Shown here: one piece after another, positions 24,956-34,710 of the stretch
How the letters are laid out: each line of letters opens with the position of its first letter
Position numbering within the stretch: position 1 is the stretch's first letter
Source of the DNA: Bradyrhizobium vignae
GTDB taxonomy: Bacteria > Pseudomonadota > Alphaproteobacteria > Rhizobiales > Xanthobacteraceae
Reading direction: 5' to 3'
NCBI RefSeq assembly: GCF_004114425.1
Contig: NZ_RDQF01000024.1
Location: 1 to 64,000 of the forward strand
Length of the DNA stretch: 64,000 bases
Made by a program: the position numbers and the translations under genes
The notes under the pieces: model-generated
Database searches by the model: none
What the model saw: the letters and a program-made list of their open reading frames with translations, nothing else
Told to the model about the DNA's origin: nothing

Positions 24956-26106
24956 CGACAGCATCGCGCCGCCGTCTGCTGATCGCGGCCATGCTGCTGT
25001 CGATCTCATTCGGCCCGCCGGTCTTCGCCGACAATTGCGTGTCCTTGCCGTCGACGGTCGCGCCGGAGAGGCTTGCTGCGCTGTCGCGTGGCTTCAATGC
25101 CGACGGCTGGATCAACGGTGCGCCGCCAAGCCGCGCGTTGCTGCAGCAGCTGCGCAGGGCGGGCATGAGTCATGTTCGCTTACCGGTGCCGGCGGAACGG
25201 GTGATGCCGCGCTTTGCCGCGAAGGCCGAGCGCGAGGCGAGCTTGCGCGTGCTCGACAGCGCGTTGAAGCAGCTCGCCTCGCTCGGCTACTCCACGTCCG
25301 TCGATCTTCATCCCGGCGAGCGCTTCAACCGTCTGCACAAGGATGATCCGGCTGCGGCGATGGGCGAGATGCAGGAGGCCTGGCGCGCTCTTGCAGAGGT
25401 CATTCGATTCCATCCTGCCGATCGCGTCTTCGCCGAGCTGCTCAACGAGCCCGATGTCGAAGCCGAGAGGTGGCAAAGGGAGGTCGAGGCGCTGGCCGCC
25501 TTCGTCCGCCGGCTGCTCCCCGCCACCACCCTGATCGTCGGTCCGGTCAACTGGCAGCGCGCGGATTCGCTGGCGGGGTTTCGTCCGCTGGCAGACCCCG
25601 ACGTCGTCTACGCCATCCACTTCTACGATCCGATGGTGTTCACCCACCAGGGCCATTGGGATGAGCGGGATCCGCTGCACGACATCCGCGACCTGCCGTA
25701 CCCGATCAGTGCCGCAGATCCCGCCGTGCGGGCGCTTCGCCGGGACTTGCAGGACAGAAGCGCGACCAAGGCGCTCGGCATACTCGACACCGCGATTGTG
25801 GCCGCCAAGGACAAGCCGGGCGCCGATCGCTGGCTCGCGCCCGCCTTCGCCTGGCAGCAGCAATTCTCACGGCCGATCATCGTCAACGAATTCGGCGTGC
25901 TGAAAGCCGCTGCGCCCAGGGAGAGCCGGTTGCGCTGGCTGGCGGAGGTCACGGCCTATGCCCGCGAGCATTGCTGGGGCTGGGCGCATTGGGAGCTGGC
26001 GCAGGGTTTTGGTCTGGTCGACGCCGCTACCGGCAAGGCCGATCCCGACGTGATGCGGGCGCTGCTCGGCGCGTCCCGAGCTCCCGCCGCGCGCCGCGAT
26101 CGTTAA
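24952..26106 (+). CDS. secreted glycoside hydrolase family 5 (endoglucanase-like)
   Basis: The TIM-barrel enzyme shows LLNEPDVE with acid/base Glu166, IHFYDP with His223 and Tyr225, and VNEFGV with nucleophile Glu313. The start is inferred to be TTG at 24952, overlapping the previous stop by four bases, because it gives a proper signal peptide (TTASRRRLLIAAMLLSISF, cleavage after PVFA); the first ATG, at 24991, would remove the positive residues. A periplasmic glycosidase between a chain-length protein and a polymerase suggests trimming of the polymer during export. Substrate is unknown; 384 residues is normal. Confidence 0.85.
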   Translation: MTTASRRRLLIAAMLLSISFGPPVFADNCVSLPSTVAPERLAALSRGFNADGWINGAPPSRALLQQLRRAGMSHVRLPVPAERVMPRFAAKAEREASLRVLDSALKQLASLGYSTSVDLHPGERFNRLHKDDPAAAMGEMQEAWRALAEVIRFHPADRVFAELLNEPDVEAERWQREVEALAAFVRRLLPATTLIVGPVNWQRADSLAGFRPLADPDVVYAIHFYDPMVFTHQGHWDERDPLHDIRDLPYPISAADPAVRALRRDLQDRSATKALGILDTAIVAAKDKPGADRWLAPAFAWQQQFSRPIIVNEFGVLKAAAPRESRLRWLAEVTAYAREHCWGWAHWELAQGFGLVDAATGKADPDVMRALLGASRAPAARRDR

Positions 26107-26163
26107 CGAAACTTTACGCATCGCCCGGCTACCGTGCTCCTGCGCGATGATGAGGGACGATTG

Positions 26164-27723
26164 ATGAGCGCCGGGTACTCACCGCAAGGTCGGAGTATGC
26201 AGGCCGGACCATCGCCGCCGGCCTGGCGCGAGCTGGTCCCGACCTTCTGCATCGCCACGGCAACGATCGGCTTTGCGCCGGTTCTGCACCTCGCCAATCC
26301 GGCGCTGGCTATCACCGTCGAGGTCCTCATCGGCATCGCCATCGTCGTTGCGGTCCCGACCTATGCGCCGGCCGTCGCGATCTTCGTCCTGTTCTTCCAG
26401 AATCTGTTCGTCTCGATCCTGTCGCCTCTCGTCCCGCTCCCGTCCGATCTCGACTTCATCAAGGGCTACAATTTCCTCGTCTGCTCCGTCATGTGGCTGG
26501 CGACGTTCGCTCTGTACGTGCTGGGCCGGTGGAAGCAGTCGAGCGACGTGAACAGGATCATGCGCTGGGGTGTCGCCACGCTCGCCGTGGTGTCGCTGTA
26601 TTTCGCGATCGGCTTCGGCCAGAACGGACAGGCCGCCGCGGTCTATCTGCGCAACATCGTGCTTCCTTTATTTCTGTTTCAGGTCTCGCTGCTGACGGCG
26701 GCGACCTATGAAGTGCGCATCACGCCGTTCCTGGTGACGCTCGCGGTCATCCTCATTCTGTGCGGCTACGTCGAGCTCGCGTTCCGGGACGTCTGGCTGG
26801 CCATCACCAACGGTCATGCCTTCTGGGGCTTTGACGAGCTCAAGGCGACCCATTCGGGCGTCTGGGAGGCCCAGATGCGCGCCACCGGAAACGTGCCCGT
26901 CGACCTGAAGGACCGTTTCAGCTTCGACTTCCTGAACACGCCTCTGCTCGAAGGATTCGGCCTGTCGAAGATGCTGCGTATCCACGGCCCGAACATGCAT
27001 CCGATCAGCTTCGCCTACGGGATCGGCTTTCTCGCCCTGTTCCTGTTCTCGGTGGGACGTCCATTCCTCGCCCTCGCGGCCTTGCCGCTCCTGGTCTTTT
27101 GCAGCGTGAAGGGAGCGCTCATCGTGGTGATCTTCGTGGCCGCGGCCTGGATGTCGACCCGCCTGCTCGGCGCCGTGGTGACGCTGTTGCTCGGCATCCT
27201 GGGCCTCATCGCGTTCGCGATTCTCGCGATTCGCGTCGGCCTGCAGATCGGCGACTATCACATCATCGGTCTCATGGGCGGCTTGAACGGATTTGTGGAG
27301 AGACCGCTCGGCCGGGGTCTCGGCGTCGGCGGCAATTTGTCGGAGAGCTATTTTTCGATCGATTGGGGCGCCGCGCAGGCGGCCGGGACGATTGACGGCG
27401 CGGTCGAAAGCGCGATCGGCGTCCTCCTGTACCAGATGGGCATCGCGGCCTTCGTGCCACTGGCCTTCTATTCCGCGATGGCCCTCAAGGCCTGGCGCCT
27501 CTACGCATCGTCAGGCTATCTCACACAGGGCCTCGCCGGCTTCGGCGTCATGGTCGTGCTGCTCAATGGATTGTTTCAGGAAGAGGCCTTGTTCGCGCCT
27601 CTCGCGCTGGGCCTGATGCTCTCGCTCGCTGGCCTCGTCATCGGCAGCCATGTGAGGATGCAGACGGTCGCCGGCGAGGAAGCCGGGCTCGAGCAGATCA
27701 CGCGCTACCAGCCCGTGACATAG
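26164..27723 (+). CDS. polytopic membrane protein, probable polysaccharide polymerase (Wzy/O-antigen ligase-like)
   Basis: About a dozen hydrophobic helices are visible, with a large loop after ELAFRDVWLAITNG containing KATHSGVWEAQMRATGNVP and a conserved-looking GLGVGGNLSESYF. The topology and the loop position fit Wzy/WaaL-type proteins, but no decisive signature is short enough to be certain. It follows the Wzz-like and GH5 genes by 57 bases and is probably in the same operon. The ATG at 26164 has GAGGGA upstream and is preferred to 26134. No glycosyltransferase is next to the trio. Confidence 0.65.
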   Translation: MSAGYSPQGRSMQAGPSPPAWRELVPTFCIATATIGFAPVLHLANPALAITVEVLIGIAIVVAVPTYAPAVAIFVLFFQNLFVSILSPLVPLPSDLDFIKGYNFLVCSVMWLATFALYVLGRWKQSSDVNRIMRWGVATLAVVSLYFAIGFGQNGQAAAVYLRNIVLPLFLFQVSLLTAATYEVRITPFLVTLAVILILCGYVELAFRDVWLAITNGHAFWGFDELKATHSGVWEAQMRATGNVPVDLKDRFSFDFLNTPLLEGFGLSKMLRIHGPNMHPISFAYGIGFLALFLFSVGRPFLALAALPLLVFCSVKGALIVVIFVAAAWMSTRLLGAVVTLLLGILGLIAFAILAIRVGLQIGDYHIIGLMGGLNGFVERPLGRGLGVGGNLSESYFSIDWGAAQAAGTIDGAVESAIGVLLYQMGIAAFVPLAFYSAMALKAWRLYASSGYLTQGLAGFGVMVVLLNGLFQEEALFAPLALGLMLSLAGLVIGSHVRMQTVAGEEAGLEQITRYQPVT

Positions 27724-27735
27724 CTCGGCGCTCCC

Positions 27736-27838
27736 AAAGCATGATCCGGAAAAGTGTGCAGCGGTTTTCCGAACAGATCATGCTCAAACAATAACCTGAA
27801 GCGCGATGGTGATTCATCCTGATTCCATCGCGCTTTAG
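27736..27838. repeat. two-hairpin ~103-bp repeat, copy 3
   Basis: Hairpin A (GCATGATCCGGAAAA with TTTTCCGAACAGATCATGC) and hairpin B (GAAGCGCGATGG with CCATCGCGCTTTAG) are both present; the arm changes GATGA to GATGG and TCATC to CCATC are compensatory. It lies 12 bases after the polymerase-like gene. The rest of the 27724-28046 gap holds no clear gene. Confidence 0.9.
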
Positions 27839-28046
27839 TGAAGCCCGACATTGGCCGAGCCGTCCCGATCATCGCATTGTCATGCTCCGGTCATCCTAGC
27901 TGCATCGTCCGTTGCTCTTTTCGCCGCGCGCCAGGGCCTCTTCCATTTCGTTGACATCGAAACGGGGCCCTGGATGATCGTTTGACGCGTTTTCTTGATG
28001 CGAGCCGGACGCCACGTCGCTCGAAAACGCTCTGGGGAGAGCTGAC

Positions 28047-29366
28047 ATGCAACTGATCAAGACGATTTCGGCTGACCGCCGCTCGATGCTCAAGGGCCTC
28101 GCGGCAGCAGCGGTGGCGCCGCTTGCGGCACCGGCTTTTGCCGCCGAGGGCCTTCCGGCGCAGCCGACCGGTCCGGCGGCCGCTGTCGCCACCGACAAGG
28201 CCTATTGGGCGGCCGTGAAGGGGCTCTATTCCGTCACGCCCGATGTCGTCAATTTGGAGAACGGCTATTGGGGCATCATGGCCGAGCCGGTGAGGCGCGA
28301 GTTCATCCGCCAGTCCGACATGGTCAACTATCAGAACACCTATTATGCGCGGCTGCGTGCGGGTACGGATTTCGAGGCCGTGCGCGCCAAGGTGGCGGAA
28401 GCGGTCGATGCCGCGCCCGATGAGATCGCGCTCACCCGCGGCGCGACCGAAGCGCTGCAGCTCCTCATCGGCGGCTACAACAGGCTGAAGCCCGGCGATT
28501 CCGTGCTCTACGCCGACCTCGACTATGATTCGATGCAATATGCCATGAACGCGCTGAAGGCGCGCCGCGGCGTCGACGTGGTCAAGTTCGACGTGCCGGA
28601 GCCCGCGACGCGCCAGGCGGTGCTCGACGCCTATGCCCGCGCCATCGAGGCGAACCCGAAGACGAGACTTCTGCTGCTGACCCATGTCAGCCATCGCACC
28701 GGCTTCGTCATGCCGGTCGCCGAGATCGCACGCATGGCGAAGGCCAAGGGCATCGACGCCATCGTCGACGCCGCCCATTCCTGGGGCCAGATCGACTTCC
28801 GGGTGAGTGAGCTCGAGGCCGATTTCGTCGGCTTCAATCTGCACAAATGGATCGGCGCGCCGCTCGGCGTCGGCTTCCTCTACATCAGGAAGGATCGCCT
28901 CGCGGCCATCGATCGCGACATGGGCGACGAGGATTTTCCGCAAGAGGACATCCGCTCGCGGGTGCATACCGGCACGGTCAATTTCGCCACGGTGCTGACG
29001 GTGCCCACGGCCGTGGCGCTGCATCAGCAGATCGGCGCGGCGGCGAAGCAAGCCCGCCTGCGCCATTTGCGCGACCATTGGGTGAGCCGCGTCCGCGGAT
29101 TCAAGGACATCGAGATCCTGACGCCGGATGAAGCCGGCTCATATGGCGCGATCACGTCCTTCCGTCTTGCCGGCAAGACTGGCAAGGCCGACAACGAGGC
29201 CATCGTTGCGAAGCTCCGGGACAGCCACAAGATCATGACGGTGCGCCGGGCGGGCGTCGCCAGGGGCCAGTGCATCCGTGTGACGCCGGCTCTCTTCACC
29301 GACGAGACCGATCTCGACCGCCTCGTCGAGGCGCTGGCCGTCATCACGGGGACGAAGACGGGGTGA
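28047..29366 (+). CDS. Tat-exported class V aminotransferase-fold PLP enzyme (isopenicillin N epimerase-like)
   Basis: A twin-arginine signal (ADRRSMLKGLAAAAVAPLAA) is followed by the fold-type I PLP enzyme: LTRGATEALQLLIGGY for the phosphate-binding start, DAAHSWGQIDF with the cofactor-contacting Asp, and the Schiff-base Lys267 in FNLHKWIGAPLG. Homologous proteins are annotated as isopenicillin N epimerase-like or cysteine desulfurase-like. Export of a folded cofactor enzyme explains the Tat route. GGGGAG six bases upstream supports the start. No pathway partner is adjacent. Confidence 0.85.
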   Translation: MQLIKTISADRRSMLKGLAAAAVAPLAAPAFAAEGLPAQPTGPAAAVATDKAYWAAVKGLYSVTPDVVNLENGYWGIMAEPVRREFIRQSDMVNYQNTYYARLRAGTDFEAVRAKVAEAVDAAPDEIALTRGATEALQLLIGGYNRLKPGDSVLYADLDYDSMQYAMNALKARRGVDVVKFDVPEPATRQAVLDAYARAIEANPKTRLLLLTHVSHRTGFVMPVAEIARMAKAKGIDAIVDAAHSWGQIDFRVSELEADFVGFNLHKWIGAPLGVGFLYIRKDRLAAIDRDMGDEDFPQEDIRSRVHTGTVNFATVLTVPTAVALHQQIGAAAKQARLRHLRDHWVSRVRGFKDIEILTPDEAGSYGAITSFRLAGKTGKADNEAIVAKLRDSHKIMTVRRAGVARGQCIRVTPALFTDETDLDRLVEALAVITGTKTG

Positions 29367-29395
29367 GAGCGGGGAAGGGCATCCTTCCCGTTATT

Positions 29396-30418
29396 TCACC
29401 GCCACCCCAGCGCCGGGGCCACATGCGTCAGGATCGCCTCGATCGCATGCGCGCAATAATCGACCCCGAGCTGGTTCGGAATCGTCAGCAGCAGCGTATC
29501 TGCTTCCGCGATCGCCTCGTCCTGCCGCAACTGCTCGATCAGCACATCCGGCTCCGCCGCATAGCTTCGGCCGAAGATCGCGCGCGTGCGCGGGTCGATG
29601 AAGCCGATCTGGTCTTCGCTTCCGCGCTCGCCGCCGAAATAGCCGCGGTCGCGATCGTCGATCAGCGCGAAGATGCTGCGGCTGACGGACACGCGCGGCT
29701 CGCGGGCGTGGCCCGCCTCCTTCCACGCGGCACGATAGGCGCGGATCTGCGCGGCCTGCTGCACGTGAAAAGCTTCGCCGGTTTCGTCGTTCTTCAGCGT
29801 CGAGCTCTGCAGGTTCATGCCGAGCTTGGCCGCCCATACGGCGGTCGCGTTCGAGCCGGCGCCCCACCAGATCCGTTCGCGCAAGCCCTGCGCATGCGGC
29901 TCCAGGCGCAGCAGCCCCGGCGGATTGGGGAACATCGGCTGCGGATTGGGCTCGGCAAAACCTTCGCCACGCAGGAGGTCGAGGAAGACCTCGGCGTGGC
30001 GCCGGCCCATGTCGGCATCGCTCTGGCCCTCTGCCGGGCGATAACCAAAGTAGCGCCAGCCGTCGATCACCTGCTCGGGCGAGCCGCGGCTGATGCCGAG
30101 CTGCAGCCGGCCACCGGCGATGAGGTCGGCGCTTCCCGCGTCCTCCACCATGTAGAGCGGGTTCTCATAGCGCATGTCGATCACGGCCGTGCCGATCTCG
30201 ATCCTGCTGGTCTTGGCGCCGACGGCCGCGAGCAGCGGAAAGGGCGAGGCGAGCTGGCGCGCGAAGTGATGCACGCGGAAATAGGCGCCGTCCGCCCCTA
30301 ACTGTTCCGCGGCGACGGCCAGCTCGATCGATTGCAGCAGCGTATCGCTGGCCGAGCGCGTCTGGGATTGCGGCGAGGGCGTCCAGTGCCCGAAGGAGAG
30401 GAATCCGATCTTTTTCAT
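29396..30418 (-). CDS. LLM class flavin-dependent oxidoreductase (bacterial luciferase family)
   Basis: The TIM-barrel starts KKIGFLSFGHWTPSP and shows the flavin/active-site stretch GADGAYFRVHHFARQLASPF, RIEIGTAVIDMRYENPLYMV and GGRLQLGISRGSPEQV. These are standard for FMN-using single-component LLM proteins. The substrate is not evident. It is convergent with the PLP enzyme gene with only 29 bases between stops. Confidence 0.88.
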   Translation of the reverse strand: MKKIGFLSFGHWTPSPQSQTRSASDTLLQSIELAVAAEQLGADGAYFRVHHFARQLASPFPLLAAVGAKTSRIEIGTAVIDMRYENPLYMVEDAGSADLIAGGRLQLGISRGSPEQVIDGWRYFGYRPAEGQSDADMGRRHAEVFLDLLRGEGFAEPNPQPMFPNPPGLLRLEPHAQGLRERIWWGAGSNATAVWAAKLGMNLQSSTLKNDETGEAFHVQQAAQIRAYRAAWKEAGHAREPRVSVSRSIFALIDDRDRGYFGGERGSEDQIGFIDPRTRAIFGRSYAAEPDVLIEQLRQDEAIAEADTLLLTIPNQLGVDYCAHAIEAILTHVAPALGWR

Positions 30419-30759
30419 CGCGCCAAGGTAAGCATGATCACGGGAGTTTGCGATACCTCGCCCGGAGGAAAGTTGGGCAGACTGGAAAGGCGTGGACTCG
30501 CGAGGGCGGCTTCTTGGGGGGAAGCGGACCTAAGCAGACAGCGCCATCATTTCGCACCTTTCTGAGACGTGCGTGACGAACGGAACGTCCGCTTCGCGCC
30601 GACGGCGGACGCTCCCCGCTCTGACACGCGAACGAACTCGCCGATCCCGTTGCGCTGCTCCGGCAGGTGTGATCGAAGGACCACGCGTCCGTGGCGTGGA
30701 TGGATTTGAGGTCGTGGGCTCCGGCCTGCGCAGCGCTCGCTCATGAAAAGCGACGTGGA
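30419..30759. other. gap without a recognisable gene
   Basis: Several short open frames occur on both strands but none has a ribosome binding site and a family-like product. It is the upstream region of the LLM gene and the downstream region of the PAS kinase gene. Confidence 0.6.
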
Positions 30760-32295
30760 TCACCCCTGTTCCGAAGGCAGACTAAACAGAAACGCGGCCC
30801 CCCGCGGTTCATTCGCACGCGTCCAAAGTCGTCCTCCGTGCGCCTCGATGATCGATTGGCAGATCGACAAGCCCATGCCGGTGCCATCCGGCTTGGTGGT
30901 GTAGAAGGGCTCGAACAGGCGGTCAACCAATGCCCCGTCAAGTCCGGGACCGTTATCCCGCACGGCGACGACGACGCGACCCGAGGCATCTTCAGCCGTG
31001 CTGATCCGCAGCTCCCGTCCGCCAACGTCGAGGCAGTTCATTGCCTCGATCGCGTTGAGGATCAAATTCAGAACGACCTGCTGCAGCTGGACGCGATAGC
31101 CTTTCACGAGCGGCAAGCCCGGAGCGAGGTCGGTCTGGATCGAGACATCATGCTTGAGCAGCTCGCTCCGGGCTATGGTGATCACGTCCAGGATTGCACC
31201 ATTGATATCGACGCTCTCCTTCGGTGCCGGAGTTTTCTTGATCAGGGAACGGATCCAGCCGATGATCTCGCCGCCTCGGTTGGCTTCCGCGACGATGGAT
31301 GCGAGCGCCTGCCGTGCCTTTTCGAAATCCGGAGGTTGCGTTTCCAGCCAGCTGAGTGCGGCTTCTGCGTTGCAGAGCGTCGCGGTGATTGGTTGGCTTA
31401 GTTCGTGTGTCACCGAAGCCGTGACCTGGCCCATTGCCGCCGCGCGGTTGGCGCGGGTTAGTTCAGCCTGCATCTCGCGTAACGTCTCGGCGGTTCGCTT
31501 GCGTTCGGTTATGTCGCGGCTCAGACAAATGATCTGTGACCGGCCGCCTTCGCAGAATTCCCGCATACGGATTTCGACGGGAAACACAGTGCCGTCCTTT
31601 CGGCAATAGCGACTCTCGAGCGTAGCGATGCCGCCGGCCTTGAGGCGGTCGCGGTTGATCCGCCAGGCCGCTTGATCCATCTGCAGATCGAAGAAGGAGG
31701 CAGTTGCCCCGACCAGTTCGCCCCGGCCGTAGCCGAGGCTTTCGCAGGCATTTCGATTCACGTCGAGAACGCGACCGTCTTCGCTGTGGAGCATGAACAT
31801 GTCGGTCGCGTGGTCCACGAAGGTACGGAAACGGGCCTCGCTCTCGATCAGCGCCTGTTCGGCGCGCTTGCGCTCCGTGATGTGGCGCCCGACACCGCGG
31901 TAGCCGATGAAGTGCCCGGTGTCGTCGAAGATGGGCAGCCCGGAGACGGACACATAACGCTTGCCGCCGTCGGGCGTCGGCCGCGCGAGCTCGAAATCGC
32001 GAAACGGAAGGTGGGCATCGAGTATCTCCCGGTGCTTGCGCCAGCCCTCTGCGTCAGGTTCCAGATAAGGGACCTCCCATCGTGTCCTGCCGATTTCGGA
32101 GACGGGCGGCTCGGCAAGTGTCTCAGCGAACTCCTGGCGGATGAAGCGATGCTGCGCGTCAGTTTCCCAGTACACATCGAAGGAGAATTGCACCAGCGTG
32201 CGAAAGCGCTCCTCGCTCTCGCGCAGCGCCTCCTCGGGGCGCTTGCGCTCATTCGAATCGAGCGCGACCGACGGCACTTGAATCGGATGTTGCAT
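30760..32295 (-). CDS. soluble PAS-PAS sensor histidine kinase, orphan
   Basis: Two PAS/PAC modules are visible: ESEERFRTLVQFSFDVYWET to GVGRHITERKRAEQ, then ESEARFRTFVDHATDMFMLH to CLSRDITERKRTAE. The kinase core has phospho-acceptor His297 in SVTHELSQPITATL, N box LNLILNAIEAM, DNGPGLDG and GTGMGLSICQSI. It lacks membrane helices. The pattern (TAETLREMQAELTRANRAAA before the H box) is the FixL/DctB-like type common in Bradyrhizobium. The ATG at 32295 has AGAGG upstream. No response regulator is adjacent. Confidence 0.85.
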   Translation of the reverse strand: MQHPIQVPSVALDSNERKRPEEALRESEERFRTLVQFSFDVYWETDAQHRFIRQEFAETLAEPPVSEIGRTRWEVPYLEPDAEGWRKHREILDAHLPFRDFELARPTPDGGKRYVSVSGLPIFDDTGHFIGYRGVGRHITERKRAEQALIESEARFRTFVDHATDMFMLHSEDGRVLDVNRNACESLGYGRGELVGATASFFDLQMDQAAWRINRDRLKAGGIATLESRYCRKDGTVFPVEIRMREFCEGGRSQIICLSRDITERKRTAETLREMQAELTRANRAAAMGQVTASVTHELSQPITATLCNAEAALSWLETQPPDFEKARQALASIVAEANRGGEIIGWIRSLIKKTPAPKESVDINGAILDVITIARSELLKHDVSIQTDLAPGLPLVKGYRVQLQQVVLNLILNAIEAMNCLDVGGRELRISTAEDASGRVVVAVRDNGPGLDGALVDRLFEPFYTTKPDGTGMGLSICQSIIEAHGGRLWTRANEPRGAAFLFSLPSEQG

Positions 32296-32301
32296 GATCA
32301 C

Positions 32302-32679
32302 CTCTTGCTCACGAGCGATGGATCAGTCGAGGCACTTCTTCTACCGGAGTGCGGGCCCGTCTCTTGCCCGGAGTGGCAAACAGCGCTGGCGATCGCTACC
32401 GATGCACGGCGGGCCGAACCTGGCCTCGCAGCGCCCAATGATCGGCCAGGAATATGCCTCGTGACGATTATACTGACGTATACGGGCCGTCCCTGGCCGC
32501 CGCGACGGCCCACCCCGCGCGCTGACTCCGGTTCCATCAAATGCCAAATGAGCAGCCGCTCTCCTCAATTCACCAGTTCCACTGCGAGGAACGATCGCAC
32601 CAGCCCCGCTTTATTCGTCTGCATCTTCAGAGTTTGATCGGCGGTTCGCGCTACCCCGCTGCCGGTCAAGGACGAGTCA
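32302..32679. other. gap without a gene; contains a TATAC-TGAC-GTATA inverted repeat
   Basis: No supported coding frame. An exact dyad TATACTGACGTATA lies at 32469-32482, between the divergent kinase and SDR genes. It could be a regulator site for either gene. Confidence 0.45.
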
Positions 32680-33954
32680 ATGCGCATCCTTCTCGTTGGC
32701 GGTACAGGACTTGTTGGATCGGCAATCTACGCGCGGCTGTCCTCCGAAGGGCATGAATGCACATTGGTGTCGCGCCATCCGGCGGCTGCGCCCGCCACGC
32801 GCCATATCACCCTGGACGTCGCTCGGACCACCGATCCGTCGAGATGGAAGAGACTTCTTGCAGGCATCGATGCCGTCATCAACGCGGCGGGAGCCTTGCA
32901 GGGACAGGACATTCAAGGCGTTCACGTCGCCGGCAGCGCGGCGCTTTATGCGGCATGTGAAGGCGCGGGCGTGCGCCGCATCATCCTTTTCTCGGCAATC
33001 GGCAGCAATCGCGGTGCCCTGACCGATTTTTCCCGCAGCAAGCAGGAAGGCGAAGCCGCCTTGATGGCAAGGGATCTCGATTGGGTCATACTGCGGCCTT
33101 CCGTCGTCGTGGGCCGGCCCGCCTATGGTGGCAGCGCGCTGTTGCGAGGTCTGGCGTCGCTCCCGATCCTGCCCGTCATGCCCGACACCGCAGCTGTTCA
33201 ACCCGTGCATCTCGACGACGTGGTTGAGACGGTGGTGTTCTTCCTGCGACCGGGCGCGCCCTCCCGCCTCGCACTTGATCTGGCGGGTCCAGCGCGGATG
33301 GCCTTCAGTGACGCGGTGGCGCTGTTTCGCGGCTGGCTGCGCTGGAGGCCCGCTTACCGCCTGCACCTGCCGGCTTGGGCGGCCTCGGCCGCCTATCGCG
33401 CGGGTGACGTCGCGCAGATGCTGGGTTGGGCAACACCCATCAACACGACCGCGCAGGCAGAAATGCGACGCGGCGCGACCGGCGATCCCGAGCCCTGGCG
33501 TCAGCTTACCGGCATCAGACCGCGCGATCTCGAAGTCGCGCTCGCACGCGAACCCGCCTCGGTGCAGGAACGCTGGTTTGCCCGGCTATATGCGCTCAAG
33601 CCGGCAATATTCGCCGTCTTCAGCCTGTTCTGGATCGTCACCGGTATCATTTCGCTCGGCCCGGGCTGGGAAATCGGAATCTCGTTGCTGCGGGAAGGCG
33701 GGCTCCCAGAAAAGGGCGCGGCCCTCACCGTCCTCGCAGGCGCGCTCGCCGACATCGTCATTGGCCTTGCTATTCTTTGGCGGCCTCTGTGCCGCTATGG
33801 GCTGTGGGCAGCACTGATCATCTCGCTGACCTACGTCGTGATCGGCTCGGCGCTGGTGCCGCGGCTGTGGGCCGAGCCGCTTGGGCCAATGCTGAAGATC
33901 TGGCCGGTGCTGATGCTCAATCTGGTCGCCATGGCGATCCGGGAAGATCGCTGA
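32680..33954 (+). CDS. NAD(P)-binding SDR protein with a C-terminal DoxX-like membrane domain
   Basis: The N-terminal atypical short-chain dehydrogenase domain has GGTGLVG at residues 7-13 and the later FSAIGSNRGALTDFSRSKQE with DWVILRPSVVVG. From about residue 300 the protein becomes a four-helix DoxX-like membrane domain (FAVFSLFWIVTGIISLGPGW, VLAGALADIVIGLAIL). This fusion is a known architecture of NmrA-like proteins, with unknown substrate. Its stop overlaps the DUF2269 gene by one base. Confidence 0.85.
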   Translation: MRILLVGGTGLVGSAIYARLSSEGHECTLVSRHPAAAPATRHITLDVARTTDPSRWKRLLAGIDAVINAAGALQGQDIQGVHVAGSAALYAACEGAGVRRIILFSAIGSNRGALTDFSRSKQEGEAALMARDLDWVILRPSVVVGRPAYGGSALLRGLASLPILPVMPDTAAVQPVHLDDVVETVVFFLRPGAPSRLALDLAGPARMAFSDAVALFRGWLRWRPAYRLHLPAWAASAAYRAGDVAQMLGWATPINTTAQAEMRRGATGDPEPWRQLTGIRPRDLEVALAREPASVQERWFARLYALKPAIFAVFSLFWIVTGIISLGPGWEIGISLLREGGLPEKGAALTVLAGALADIVIGLAILWRPLCRYGLWAALIISLTYVVIGSALVPRLWAEPLGPMLKIWPVLMLNLVAMAIREDR

Positions 33955-34433
33955 TGCTCTATCTCCTTGTTAAGATGGTGCACATCATCGGTGCTGCAGT
34001 CTTGCTCGGCACGGGTGCCGGCATCGCCTTCTTCATGCTGGTGGCACATCTGCGCGGAGACCCGCGCGAGATCGCCGGGGTTGCGCGGACCGTCGTGCTG
34101 GCCGACTTTCTGTTTACGGCGAGTGCCGTGATCCTGCAGCCCATCACTGGCACATGGCTCGCATGGTCGAGCGGGTATTCGCTTCGGGATGGCTGGATCG
34201 CGGCGTCCATCGCGTTGTATCTGGTGACCGGCGCCTTCTGGCTGCCGGTGGTGTGGATGCAGATGCAAATGCGCGATCTTGCCGTCGGTGCGGTCGCGAC
34301 CAGCACCAAGCTGCCAGCCGGTTATCATCAGCTCTTCCGTTGGTGGTTCGTCTTCGGATTCCCGGCGTTCGCAGCCGTTCTGGTGATCTTCTGGCTGATG
34401 ATCGCCCGCCCAGCTATTCCGTACTGGGATTAA
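33954..34433 (+). CDS. DUF2269 integral membrane protein
   Basis: The 159-residue protein has about four membrane helices and the DUF2269 opening LYLLVKMVHIIGAAVLLGTG, with conserved His11, then QPITGTWLAWSSGYSL and LFRWWFVFGFPAF. Function is unknown. The start ATG overlaps the preceding stop (TGATG), and SDR-DoxX and DUF2269 genes are frequent neighbours, so the two probably act together in the membrane. Confidence 0.82.
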   Translation: MLYLLVKMVHIIGAAVLLGTGAGIAFFMLVAHLRGDPREIAGVARTVVLADFLFTASAVILQPITGTWLAWSSGYSLRDGWIAASIALYLVTGAFWLPVVWMQMQMRDLAVGAVATSTKLPAGYHQLFRWWFVFGFPAFAAVLVIFWLMIARPAIPYWD

Positions 34434-34710
34434 ATCGACTGCCATTCTAGGATTGAAGGCGTTCCACCAGCCGGAGGAACGAAGATGAGGTCCGGCGGCC
34501 CGGGCAATGAGTCATGTCCGAGATGGGGCACAAGCGCCGTTCGGAGGTTGGCCGGTCATTTCCGGTCTAACTCCCTGAGCCGACAACGCGGAATGCCGCG
34601 CGAACTTTGCATTCGGGCCAACAGGCGACACTGCGGACTTGCTGCTTTTCAATCGTCGGGTCAGGCTTCAGAATAGGCAGGGTAAATCCGGTCAAGCAGT
34701 GAGGACACCA

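Noticed and set aside
27896..28198. Minus-strand frame ending DVNEMEEALARGEKSNGRCS
   Set aside because: The final part looks protein-like, but most of the frame is antisense to the PLP enzyme gene, there is no ribosome binding site, and no family is recognised.
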